A DNA stretch of 21,072 bases from Campylobacterota bacterium (GTDB lineage Bacteria > Campylobacterota > Campylobacteria > Campylobacterales > Sulfurospirillaceae). The notes beneath the pieces are model-generated. The model did no database searches and had not been told where the DNA came from. It saw only the letters and a list, made by a program, of their open reading frames with translations. Location of the stretch: assembly GCA_009930355.1 (NCBI GenBank), contig RZYK01000015.1, forward strand, positions 1-21,072. The letters are read 5' to 3'. A program made the position numbers and the translations under genes. Shown in pieces: positions 7,863 to 14,805 of the stretch. The first letter of the stretch is position 1; each line of letters starts with the position of its first letter.

Positions 7863-8663
7863 GTGGGTAAAAAAAAGTGTAAAAAAACAGAATGCCCTGC
7901 GGGTGAGAAATGGGCAGTACCTTATGCTGACTTCCTAAGCCTCCTTCTGGCTCTTTTTATTGCGCTTTATGCACTTGCATCGGTCAATACGGAGAAAATG
8001 AAAGCCCTCAAAGAAGAGTTTGTTAAAATTTACGACTACAGTGCTAAACCCGAAGAAGCCACTCCTGTTATGAACCTTAATGTCAAATCAGGGGATGCAG
8101 GAAAAGAAAAAGATAAAGAAAAAGGCAATGTCGGTGGTATGACTGCTCAACTTGAAGAGATTGCTCGAATGGCACAAATGATTGAGAAGATGAATATGGG
8201 CGAAGGATCTCTTGATCAAAAAATTGATGGCGCAATCTTTAAACTCCCCACAAAAATGCTCTTTGCAGCAGGTTCAGCAGAAATAACCAACAGCGATTCT
8301 ATGCTTTTTCTCAAACGCATCTCAGATATCATTACCATGCTCCCTACTAATGTTGATGTCATTGTTAAAGGGTTTACCGATAATACACCTCCCCCTCGTG
8401 GTTCAAAATATCAAGACAACTTAGAACTCTCAAGTGCCCGTGCAAATGCGGTGATTCGTGTCTTAATTCGCAATGGTATTGCCAAAGATCGCTTAAGTTC
8501 AGCAGGGTATGGCGAGACAAAAGCCATTGCCACTAACGATAGCGATGAGGGACGTGAAAAAAACAGCCGTGTTGAATTTACCATGCGTATTTCAGGGCCT
8601 AGCAATGCTGCTAAAAAATCTATCTTAGATACACTCAACACCTTAAAAAAACAGGGTGAATGA
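7863..8663 (+). CDS. motB: flagellar motor stator protein MotB
   Basis: Stator subunit of 266 residues that anchors MotA to peptidoglycan. A short cytoplasmic N-terminus leads into one membrane helix carrying the proton-accepting Asp23 in PYADFLSLLL. A Lys-rich linker (about 70-95) follows, then an OmpA/MotB peptidoglycan-binding domain with GFTDNTP (170-176), LSSARANAV (189-197) and NSRVEF. The start codon is GTG, supported by AAGGA that overlaps the motA stop, so the two are probably translationally coupled. It shares the sigma28 promoter in front of motA and is closed by the hairpin at 8670-8692. The proton rather than sodium type is not decided by sequence reading alone. Confidence 0.95.
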   Translation: MGKKKCKKTECPAGEKWAVPYADFLSLLLALFIALYALASVNTEKMKALKEEFVKIYDYSAKPEEATPVMNLNVKSGDAGKEKDKEKGNVGGMTAQLEEIARMAQMIEKMNMGEGSLDQKIDGAIFKLPTKMLFAAGSAEITNSDSMLFLKRISDIITMLPTNVDVIVKGFTDNTPPPRGSKYQDNLELSSARANAVIRVLIRNGIAKDRLSSAGYGETKAIATNDSDEGREKNSRVEFTMRISGPSNAAKKSILDTLNTLKKQGE

Positions 8664-8669
8664 GTCTAT

Positions 8670-8692
8670 TTTAGGCTTCAACGAAGCCTAAA
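8670..8692 (+). terminator. hairpin behind motB
   Basis: A perfect 10-bp stem, TTTAGGCTTC and GAAGCCTAAA, with the loop AAC, 6 nt behind the motB stop. A short T run (CTTTT) follows after 4 nt and leads into palindrome copy 6. Nearly symmetric, but no gene on the other strand needs it. Confidence 0.65.
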
Positions 8693-8697
8693 TCACT

Positions 8698-8709
8698 TTT
8701 ACATGTAAA
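8698..8709. repeat. iterated palindrome, copy 6 (motB-ABC-F gap)
   Basis: Perfect TTTACATGTAAA between the motB hairpin and the ABC-F start codon, about 11 nt before the ATG. It therefore occupies the leader immediately upstream of that gene. Confidence 0.85.
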
Positions 8710-8720
8710 GAGCTTTTTGT

Positions 8721-10547
8721 ATGATTCAAGTTACCAACCTCTCTAAACATTTTGGAGAACAAACCCTTTTTGAAAACATCAGTTTTACGCTCAACCGAGG
8801 CAATAAAATAGGCCTTGTGGGACGTAATGGTTCAGGAAAATCCACCCTGTTTAAAATTCTTTTAGGCGAAGAAGAAGCCGATAGTGGCGAAATTTTTATT
8901 CCTAAAAACTATACCATTGGCACACTGCGTCAACACCTTCATTTTACCCATAAAACAGTACGTGAGGAGTGTGCTTCAGCCCTGCATGGCGATGAAGCGT
9001 TTAATGTCTATATCATTGAAAAAATGCTTTTTGGACTGGGTTTTAGCCATGAAGATTTGGACAAAGACCCTCTTAGTTTTTCAGGTGGGTATCAAATCAG
9101 ACTCAATTTGGTCAAACTTTTAGCGACCAACCCTTCGATGCTTCTTTTGGATGAGCCGACCAACTATCTGGATATTGTCTCAATGCGTTGGTTAAAACAG
9201 TTTCTTAAAGAATTTAAGGGTGAGCTTATTCTCATCACCCACGATCGAGACTTTATGGATGCGGTCACTACGCACACGATGGGTCTTAGACGTAAAAGCC
9301 TACTCCTCATCGAGGGGAGTAGTAGCAAATACTACGCCAAACTTGAAGAAGACGATGAGCGCTATCTTAAAACCAAAGCCAATTTAGATAAAAAACGTGC
9401 TGAATTAGAAGATTTTATTACCCGTCAAAAAGCCAAAGCCTCCAAAGCGGTGATGGCGCAAAGTAAAGCCAAACAGCTCGAAAAGATGGGTGAAATGGAA
9501 GATTTGGAAGAAGAAAGCAATCTCTCTTTTGTCTTTAACTATAAAAAAACACCTGCAAAAATTGTGCTTGATGCACAGATGATTGGATTTGGATACGATG
9601 CAAAAAAACCACTCTTTCAAAATCTCTCGTTCAAGCTTGAAAAAGGTAAATGCCTTGCGATTATTGGAAAAAATGGTAAAGGAAAATCAACCCTTTTAAA
9701 TGTTTTAGCAGGCGAATTGCCTCTACAGCAAGGGACTATTGCCTTTCACCCTGAAACGGCCATTGCTCATTTTGGACAAACAAACATTCAAAGACTCAAC
9801 CTTAAACATACCATTATTGATGAAATTTATGAAGTTGACCCGCTCTTAGGTATTACCAAAGTACGCTCTATTTGTGGGGGAATGATGTTTTCAGGTAAAA
9901 GTGCGGAAAAAGAGATTTCTGTTCTCTCAGGTGGGGAGAGAAGCCGTGTCATGCTTGGTAAAATCATCGCCACACCTGCAAATCTTCTCTTCCTTGATGA
10001 ACCAACGAACCACCTTGATATGTACTCTATTGATGCGCTTACACAGGCGATTCAAAGTTTTGAGGGCTCTACCATTTTAGTGACGCACTCAGAGATGATG
10101 CTTAAAAACTTAGCCGATGCGCTCATTATTTTTCACCACGATAAAGCAGAATTTTTCGACGGAGGATATGAAGCATTTTTAGAAAAAATTGGCTGGGAGG
10201 AAGAGAGTGATGCCCCCTCTAAAAAAGTGGCACAAAGTGACTACAACGAAAGTAAAAAACTACGCACGAAACTGACTCAAGAACGCAGTGCCAAACTCTC
10301 TCCCCTTAAAAAAGAGATAGAAAAATGTGAAGCAAAGATTATGCATCTTGAAGAGACCATCAAAACAAAAAATGAAACCTTAATACAGATTGCTTCGGGT
10401 AATGACCTTGGTGAATTACAAAGACTCTCTAAAGAACTAAAAAGCGATGAAGAGACTTTAAATGGGCTTTATGAGCAGTTTGAATCTTTACATGTAAAAC
10501 ACGATGAGCTTTTTGAAAGCTATGAAATGCAATTGAAAAACATCTAA
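8721..10547 (+). CDS. ABC-F family ATPase (ribosome-associated, YheS/Uup-like)
   Basis: A cytoplasmic protein of 608 residues with two ATP-binding cassettes and no membrane segment, which defines the ABC-F family of translation factors that work at the ribosomal E site. Cassette 1 has Walker A GRNGSGKST (34-42), signature SFSGGY near 120 and LLLDEPTNYLD near 142. The linker around 215-260 is Lys/Glu-rich, as in the P-site tRNA interaction motif. Cassette 2 has GKNGKGKST (316-324), LSGGERSR near 401 and FLDEPTNHLD near 421. A charged C-terminal coiled coil covers about 505-605, as in YheS or Uup. Whether it is a housekeeping factor or an antibiotic-protection one cannot be told. Palindrome copy 7 lies near its 3' end, read Leu-His-Val-Lys. 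No RBS stronger than AAAGAG is seen. Confidence 0.92.
   Translation: MIQVTNLSKHFGEQTLFENISFTLNRGNKIGLVGRNGSGKSTLFKILLGEEEADSGEIFIPKNYTIGTLRQHLHFTHKTVREECASALHGDEAFNVYIIEKMLFGLGFSHEDLDKDPLSFSGGYQIRLNLVKLLATNPSMLLLDEPTNYLDIVSMRWLKQFLKEFKGELILITHDRDFMDAVTTHTMGLRRKSLLLIEGSSSKYYAKLEEDDERYLKTKANLDKKRAELEDFITRQKAKASKAVMAQSKAKQLEKMGEMEDLEEESNLSFVFNYKKTPAKIVLDAQMIGFGYDAKKPLFQNLSFKLEKGKCLAIIGKNGKGKSTLLNVLAGELPLQQGTIAFHPETAIAHFGQTNIQRLNLKHTIIDEIYEVDPLLGITKVRSICGGMMFSGKSAEKEISVLSGGERSRVMLGKIIATPANLLFLDEPTNHLDMYSIDALTQAIQSFEGSTILVTHSEMMLKNLADALIIFHHDKAEFFDGGYEAFLEKIGWEEESDAPSKKVAQSDYNESKKLRTKLTQERSAKLSPLKKEIEKCEAKIMHLEETIKTKNETLIQIASGNDLGELQRLSKELKSDEETLNGLYEQFESLHVKHDELFESYEMQLKNI
10487..10498. repeat. 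iterated palindrome, copy 7 (in ABC-F gene)
   Basis: Perfect TTTACATGTAAA inside the coding sequence about 50 nt from the stop codon, read Leu-His-Val-Lys. Confidence 0.85.
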
Positions 10548-10584
10548 AATTAGTGTAAAATTCGAAAAAAAACAAAGGTAGGTT

Positions 10585-10884
10585 ATGGCTGATTTAAAAG
10601 AACTTCTTTTAGAAAGCGGGTGTTCAAGTGAATTTATTTTGGATGCAATGCGCTATGAAAAACTCTTCACAGGCGATATTGATGCGTTTATGGACAAAGT
10701 TGAAGAGATTTTAATGAACGAGGATGATTACGAAGAGGATCTCGATGAAGACGATGAATTTGATGAAGAGGAAGATGATCCGATTTATCAAAGTGATTAT
10801 AATTATGATGGTAATGAAGAGCACATCTATTTTGAAGACGAAGATGGTGAAGAACCTTATGAAGAGGATGAAGATGAAGAATAA
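10585..10884 (+). CDS. small highly acidic protein of unknown function, 99 aa
   Basis: I do not recognise this protein. About 45 of its 99 residues are Asp or Glu by hand count. The first 45 residues look like a small helical unit (MADLKELLLESG, then a helix to about residue 44). The rest is nearly pure Asp/Glu broken by Tyr, Gly and Asn and should be disordered. An AGGTAGG-like site precedes the ATG and the gene starts 37 nt behind the ABC-F gene, so it is probably cotranscribed with it. Its end overlaps the start of msrA by 11 nt, and its acidic GAA-GAG-GAT codons supply the msrA ribosome-binding site. There is no signal peptide or membrane segment. Possible roles such as a nucleic-acid mimic, a chaperone or a ribosome-associated factor are guesses. 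Confidence 0.75.
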   Translation: MADLKELLLESGCSSEFILDAMRYEKLFTGDIDAFMDKVEEILMNEDDYEEDLDEDDEFDEEEDDPIYQSDYNYDGNEEHIYFEDEDGEEPYEEDEDEE

Positions 10885-11518
10885 CTTCATCCCCTCTTTT
10901 CTCTTCTCCTTCCACAAAACATACTCTCTTATTTTTATTCTTTTCTTTCTTAGTCTCTTTAATGTTTCAATTTACGCAAAGGATATGACCATGAAGCAAG
11001 AAGTAGCAACCCTAGGCGGTGGATGTTTTTGGTGTTTGGAAGCGGTGTTTGAAGAGACACGAGGTGTGCTTGATGTAGTCAGTGGTTATGCTGGTGGTAA
11101 TGTGGCTAATCCAAGTTATGAACACGTAAGTAGTGGTAAAACAAATCATGCGGAAGTGGTGCAAATTACTTATGATGCATCTATTATTTCCTATGCAGAA
11201 ATTTTAAAAATCTTTTGGCTCATTCACGACCCAACAACCCTTAATGCCCAAGGAAACGATGTTGGAACCCAATACCGTTCTGTTATTTTTTATCACAATG
11301 AGACCCAAAAAGAAGAAGCACAAAACTCTGTAAAAACCTTTGGTACAAAATTTACCAAACCCATCGTTACGGAAATAAAACCTTTAGAAGTCTTTTACAA
11401 AGCAGAAGCCTACCATCAAGACTACTTTAAAAACAATCCCAATCAAGGCTATTGTATGTTTGTGGTATCGCCCAAAGTGGAACATTTTAAACGAGAATAC
11501 AAAGACTTCGTCAAATAG
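10874..11518 (+). CDS. msrA: peptide methionine-S-sulfoxide reductase MsrA, exported form
   Basis: Reduces methionine-S-sulfoxide in proteins. The catalytic motif GGGCFWCLEAVF puts the reactive Cys at residue 51. GYAGG follows, and a second Cys in QGYCMFVVSPKV (Cys194) could resolve the sulfenic acid. The protein has 214 residues from the ATG at 10874, with an N-terminal hydrophobic leader ending near SIYA, typical of signal peptidase I cleavage, so the enzyme should be periplasmic. The start at 10874 has GAGG 6 nt upstream inside the acidic-protein gene; an ATG at 10868 is an alternative. A second possible start at 10991, with AAAGGAT in front, would give a leaderless cytoplasmic enzyme. The gene converges on the next one with 2 nt between stops. 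Confidence 0.93.
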   Translation: MKNNFIPSFLFSFHKTYSLIFILFFLSLFNVSIYAKDMTMKQEVATLGGGCFWCLEAVFEETRGVLDVVSGYAGGNVANPSYEHVSSGKTNHAEVVQITYDASIISYAEILKIFWLIHDPTTLNAQGNDVGTQYRSVIFYHNETQKEEAQNSVKTFGTKFTKPIVTEIKPLEVFYKAEAYHQDYFKNNPNQGYCMFVVSPKVEHFKREYKDFVK

Positions 11519-11520
11519 CC

Positions 11521-12261
11521 TTAAACCTCAAGGCAAAAGCCTTGCTCAATATAGGGGTATGTTAAAACAACGCCCCTCTTTTGTACTCCTAAAAGTGTAT
11601 GACAGCTCGCATGAATCAAATAGCCCTTTTTAGGCGCAATTGCCTCAATAAGTGCCTGTGCACTCTCCCAATTCAGATGTTTATCAGAATCAAAGGAAGG
11701 TGTGTAGGCTGCATCTAAAAAGAGATAGTCCAGTTTTTGTTTTTTTAAATAAGCAAGGCTCTCTGCACGCATACCACCACAATCGGTCAAATACGCCACA
11801 CGCTTTTTACATGTAAAGAGTACAAAACCTTGTGTGAGTTTTGAGTGTTCCAATGGCACAGCTACAATCTCAACACCTTCAATATGAATGCTTTCAAATG
11901 GAGTTAAAATACGGTACTCTATATTGTTTTTATGTACCAATAAATCACCAAATCCCTCTTGATCATCAGGAATATAACACGGAATGTGATGTGCTGATTT
12001 ACGCAGACGAATCAACCCTAAACAATGATCCGCATGAAAATGGGTCAAAAAAACCGCTCGAATAGGCGTTGTATTAAAGCGATCCATCAAGGTATCGCAC
12101 CCTGCGTCAAATAAAATCACACTGCCATCGTCCAGCTCTAAAAAAGCACTTGTAGAGCGATTGGTTGTTTTTTCCAAACGTGCTTTTTCACACACCTCAC
12201 ACGAACACATATGCAAAGGGATACCGCCCGTATCGGCTGTTCCTAAAAATTCAAATTTCAC
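11521..12261 (-). CDS. MBL-fold metallo-hydrolase, PhnP-like phosphodiesterase family
   Basis: Metallo-beta-lactamase-fold enzyme of 246 residues with the metal-binding HFHADH motif (74-79), a later His in LEHSK, Asp in LTDCGG and a final HASCH. The N-terminus, LGTADTGGIPLHMCSCEVC, carries Cys19, Cys21 and Cys24. That is the structural zinc site of PhnP, the phosphoribosyl cyclic-phosphate phosphodiesterase of phosphonate breakdown. No other phn gene is in the window, so the substrate may be another cyclic phosphodiester. The start codon is GTG at 12261, with only a distant AGGA, so initiation is uncertain. It is last in the thiD-thiM-ZIP-hydrolase run, 21 nt behind the transporter. Palindrome copy 8 lies inside it, read Phe-Thr-Cys-Lys. 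Confidence 0.85.
   Translation of the reverse strand: MKFEFLGTADTGGIPLHMCSCEVCEKARLEKTTNRSTSAFLELDDGSVILFDAGCDTLMDRFNTTPIRAVFLTHFHADHCLGLIRLRKSAHHIPCYIPDDQEGFGDLLVHKNNIEYRILTPFESIHIEGVEIVAVPLEHSKLTQGFVLFTCKKRVAYLTDCGGMRAESLAYLKKQKLDYLFLDAAYTPSFDSDKHLNWESAQALIEAIAPKKGYLIHASCHTLLGVQKRGVVLTYPYIEQGFCLEV
11806..11817. repeat. iterated palindrome, copy 8 (in MBL gene)
   Basis: Perfect TTTACATGTAAA inside the coding sequence, read Phe-Thr-Cys-Lys. It is the only coding copy not in the Leu-His-Val frame. Confidence 0.85.
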
Positions 12262-12282
12262 AGACTCTTTTTTCCTTATTTG

Positions 12283-13128
12283 TTAAACCAATTTAAATGC
12301 AACCAAACTTATTGCCATCACCAACATCCCTAGTACAATCCCTAAAATAGTGGTATGGGCATTGCCATACATACGTGCAGAAGGTAAAAGCTCATCAAAG
12401 GAGATGTACACCATAATGCCTGCTACCATTCCAAACGTAATACCAAGGGTCAGCTCACCCATAATAGGTAAGAGTAAGAAAAAACCAACGATAGCACCCA
12501 CAGGCTCAGCGAGTCCTGAGATAAAGGCATACCAAAAAGCGCTTTTACGATCTCCTGTCGCATGATAAATCGGTAAAGAAACCGCCATACCTTCTGGAAT
12601 ATTGTGAATCGCAATGGCTAGGGCAATACTAAAACCCAAACTTAAATCATCTAAGGCTGAAATAAATGTAGCAAAGCCTTCTGGAAAGTTATGAATTCCA
12701 ATGGCAAGCGCTGTAAAAATTCCTGTTCGCTTTAAGGCTGAATTCTTAAGTACAGAGTGTTTATTACCCTCTTTAAGTACACTGAGTTCCTTATCACTTT
12801 TGAGTTCATGCGGGTTGACATCTTCAGGAATAAATCTATCAATGAGAGCACTCAGCCCAATGCCACCAAAAAAGCATATTAATGCCAAAGATTCGCCCAG
12901 AACTTCATTGCTATAAATCGTAATAAACGATATTTTAGACTTATCTAAAATCTCAACAAAAGAGACATACACCATCACACCTGCTGAAAACCCCATACCA
13001 ATGGATAAAAAAGTATGGTCTTTGGCTTTGGAAAAAAATGCCAACAAGGCACCAAAACCTGTACTAAGCCCTGCTAAAAGTGTTAACAAAAAAGCAGGCG
13101 CAAATTGTGCCCATGTAATATCCATCAT
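12283..13128 (-). CDS. ZIP-family metal transporter (ZupT-like)
   Basis: Inner-membrane divalent metal importer (zinc, perhaps iron or manganese) of 281 residues. It shows about eight hydrophobic segments and the two metal-path motifs HNFPEG (146-151) and HNIPEG (175-180), plus GLAEP near 205. A hydrophilic loop of about 30 residues between the third and fourth helices (Lys, Glu, two His) is the usual variable loop. Its ATG overlaps the thiM stop as ATGA, a classic coupled junction, so it belongs to the thi operon. This suggests a shared need, but I see no direct reason why thiamine salvage should require it. The ZupT subgroup is the best fit; the metal cannot be read from sequence. Confidence 0.9.
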   Translation of the reverse strand: MMDITWAQFAPAFLLTLLAGLSTGFGALLAFFSKAKDHTFLSIGMGFSAGVMVYVSFVEILDKSKISFITIYSNEVLGESLALICFFGGIGLSALIDRFIPEDVNPHELKSDKELSVLKEGNKHSVLKNSALKRTGIFTALAIGIHNFPEGFATFISALDDLSLGFSIALAIAIHNIPEGMAVSLPIYHATGDRKSAFWYAFISGLAEPVGAIVGFFLLLPIMGELTLGITFGMVAGIMVYISFDELLPSARMYGNAHTTILGIVLGMLVMAISLVAFKLV

Positions 13129-13934
13129 CCTTGGCCTTGAGCATGAATATGCGATTTTTCAATAAGTACTGAGGCATTAAGGGTGCTGATAACATCTATT
13201 AAAGATGTGTGAAATGTTCCCATACCTTTAGTTTTTTCTGCCATTTCACCTGCAATAGAAATGCTTAAAACACCTAAGATGGCACTGATTAAAGGTTTGT
13301 GTGTTCCCCCTAAAAATGCACCAATTAACGCGCTACTCATACATCCTGTACCCGTTACTTTTTTTAAAGATTCATGCCCATTGTGTAACGTATAGCAGTG
13401 TGTAGCATTACATATGACATCTTCTTTTCCTGTAATAGCAATGACGCAATTGAATTTTTTGGCTAAGCCCTGAGCAATGCGTACCCCATCACTTTCATCT
13501 TCCAAAGAATCAACACCTGAGCTTTTAGCTTCTAAGCCTGCTAAGGTTTTTATTTCAGCCATATTGCCACGAATAACGCTAAAAGCAATTTTATCTAACA
13601 ACATCCGAGCACTCTTGGTTCGAAACGTTGTTGCCCCTACGCCCACAGGATCAAGGACTATAGGAATCTTTTTTGCATTTGCAACGCTTCCTGCTTTAAG
13701 CATTGAAGCAATGATTCGCTCATTTGCCGTACCAATATTTAAAACCAATGCATGCGCTAAGCTTACCATCTCTTCAACTTCGCTTATTTCATCTGCCATA
13801 ACAGGAGAAGCCCCTATAGCCAAAACGACATTAGCACAGTCATTAACAGTCACATAATTGGTAATATGATGCACCAAAGGCGTTGTGGTTTCCAAAGCCA
13901 TAAATGCCTCTTTGATCTCTGCATGAAGTTCCAT
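13125..13934 (-). CDS. thiM: hydroxyethylthiazole kinase ThiM
   Basis: Phosphorylates 4-methyl-5-(2-hydroxyethyl)thiazole with ATP, a salvage entry to thiamine phosphate. It has 269 residues, the family's normal length. It has HHITNYVTVNDCANV (22-36), VLDPVGVGAT (93-101) and the anion-hole/catalytic motif GTGCMSS (195-201). A strong AAAGGAG site overlaps the thiD stop codon, 3 nt away, so thiD and thiM are surely cotranscribed. The TPP synthase ThiE and phosphate-forming steps are not in the window. No TPP riboswitch is seen upstream, so regulation by thiamine is not evident. Confidence 0.95.
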   Translation of the reverse strand: MELHAEIKEAFMALETTTPLVHHITNYVTVNDCANVVLAIGASPVMADEISEVEEMVSLAHALVLNIGTANERIIASMLKAGSVANAKKIPIVLDPVGVGATTFRTKSARMLLDKIAFSVIRGNMAEIKTLAGLEAKSSGVDSLEDESDGVRIAQGLAKKFNCVIAITGKEDVICNATHCYTLHNGHESLKKVTGTGCMSSALIGAFLGGTHKPLISAILGVLSISIAGEMAEKTKGMGTFHTSLIDVISTLNASVLIEKSHIHAQGQG

Positions 13935-13937
13935 CGC

Positions 13938-14741
13938 TTACTCCTTTATCCCTGCTTTTTCATACAACGTATAAAAATGATGCACAGGTCCCACTCCTTT
14001 TCCCAATGCAAATCCATGCGTAATCACTTCGGTAATGTACGCTTTTGCCACTTCAACTGCTTTTTGAACACACATTCCTTGTGCCATATTTGCAGCAATA
14101 GCGGAGGAGAGTGTACACCCTGTTCCGTGCGTATGTTTGGTCGCTAAACGTTTTACATGTAAAAAAGAAAACATCTCTCCATCAAATAAAACATCGGTGG
14201 CATCCTCTTCCAAATGCCCCCCTTTCACCAAAACATGCCTGCATCCCAGTTTGTGCAAATCCTCTGCGGCTCGTTTCATAAGCGCTACCGTATCAATTTT
14301 ATACCCCACCATCACTTCAGCCTCAGGCAAATTTGGGGTGATGAGTGTTGCCATGGGGACTAAAAGCTCCATCAACGCTTTTTGCGCTTTGGGCTGTAAA
14401 AGATTGTACCCACTTTTTGAAATCATTACAGGGTCGAGAATAAGAGGTGGAAGAGGATATTTTTTTAAGGTTTGTGCGATGATTTCAATTGTTTCAGGAC
14501 GTGAAACCATACCAATTTTAATGGCATCGACTCGAATGTCATCAAAAATGGCTTCGATTTGATGGGCTATTATGGAAGAGCTCACATCTTCCACAGCTAA
14601 AACACCTTGCGTATTTTGTGCAGTAATGGCGGTAATCACGCTCATTCCAAAAACACCATTGGCACTAAACGCTTTTAAATCCGCTTGAATTCCAGCCCCT
14701 CCGCTGCTATCTGAACCTGCAATCGTTAAACAGTGTTTCAT
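13938..14741 (-). CDS. thiD: hydroxymethylpyrimidine kinase/phosphomethylpyrimidine kinase ThiD
   Basis: Phosphorylates HMP and HMP-phosphate on the pyrimidine branch of thiamine synthesis. It has 267 residues, starting MKHCLTIAGSDSSGGAGIQ, the family signature, and carries ILDPVMISKSG (101-111) and GTGCTLSSA (206-214). The ATG at 14741 is chosen because this start gives the canonical N-terminus and has GAGGA upstream; the longer open frame to 14855 runs back through the preceding gene's end. It follows the response-regulator gene by 37 nt, but a hairpin with T tail ends that gene, so it may have its own promoter, which I cannot identify. Palindrome copy 9 is inside, read Leu-His-Val-Lys, and copy 10 lies just upstream. 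Confidence 0.95.
   Translation of the reverse strand: MKHCLTIAGSDSSGGAGIQADLKAFSANGVFGMSVITAITAQNTQGVLAVEDVSSSIIAHQIEAIFDDIRVDAIKIGMVSRPETIEIIAQTLKKYPLPPLILDPVMISKSGYNLLQPKAQKALMELLVPMATLITPNLPEAEVMVGYKIDTVALMKRAAEDLHKLGCRHVLVKGGHLEEDATDVLFDGEMFSFLHVKRLATKHTHGTGCTLSSAIAANMAQGMCVQKAVEVAKAYITEVITHGFALGKGVGPVHHFYTLYEKAGIKE
14152..14163. repeat. iterated palindrome, copy 9 (in thiD)
   Basis: Perfect TTTACATGTAAA inside thiD, read Leu-His-Val-Lys (residues 194-197). Confidence 0.85.
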
Positions 14742-14760
14742 TTTATCCTCATCAAAATAG

Positions 14761-14772
14761 TTTACATGTAAA
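14761..14772. repeat. iterated palindrome, copy 10 (upstream of thiD)
   Basis: Perfect TTTACATGTAAA in the 37-nt gap between the response-regulator gene and thiD, 6 nt behind the regulator's stop codon. It is the last copy in the window. Confidence 0.9.
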
Positions 14773-14778
14773 GATGTG

Positions 14779-14805
14779 CTAAAAATAGCGTATCGTTTGA
14801 TACGC
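14779..14805 (-). terminator. intrinsic terminator inside the end of the REC-EAL gene
   Basis: On the minus strand GCGTATC, loop AAAC and GATACGC form a perfect 7-bp GC-containing stem, followed at once by TATTTTT. The stem codes for part of the last residues and the T run runs into the stop codon. It should largely separate thiD transcription from the signalling genes. Confidence 0.65.

Noticed and set aside
10724..10873. Upstream extension of MsrA through the acidic gene in another frame
   Set aside because: The extension is a Met/Lys/Ile-rich shadow of the Asp/Glu codons; the signal peptide and GAGG site place the start at 10874.
11529..11544. CAAGGC-AAAA-GCCTTG hairpin at the msrA/MBL junction as a terminator
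   Set aside because: The stem is only 6 bp, lies inside the MBL coding end, and no T run follows on either strand; it may help convergent termination but support is weak.
84..14773. The palindrome as parS, a Fur box or a single regulator's operator
   Set aside because: The sequence differs from parS (central CACGTG) and from AT-only Fur boxes, and ten copies in 15 kb, half of them deep in coding sequence, is too dense for such sites.
14742..14778. TPP riboswitch in front of thiD
   Set aside because: The gap to the preceding gene is only 37 nt, too short, and no conserved TPP aptamer sequence is visible.
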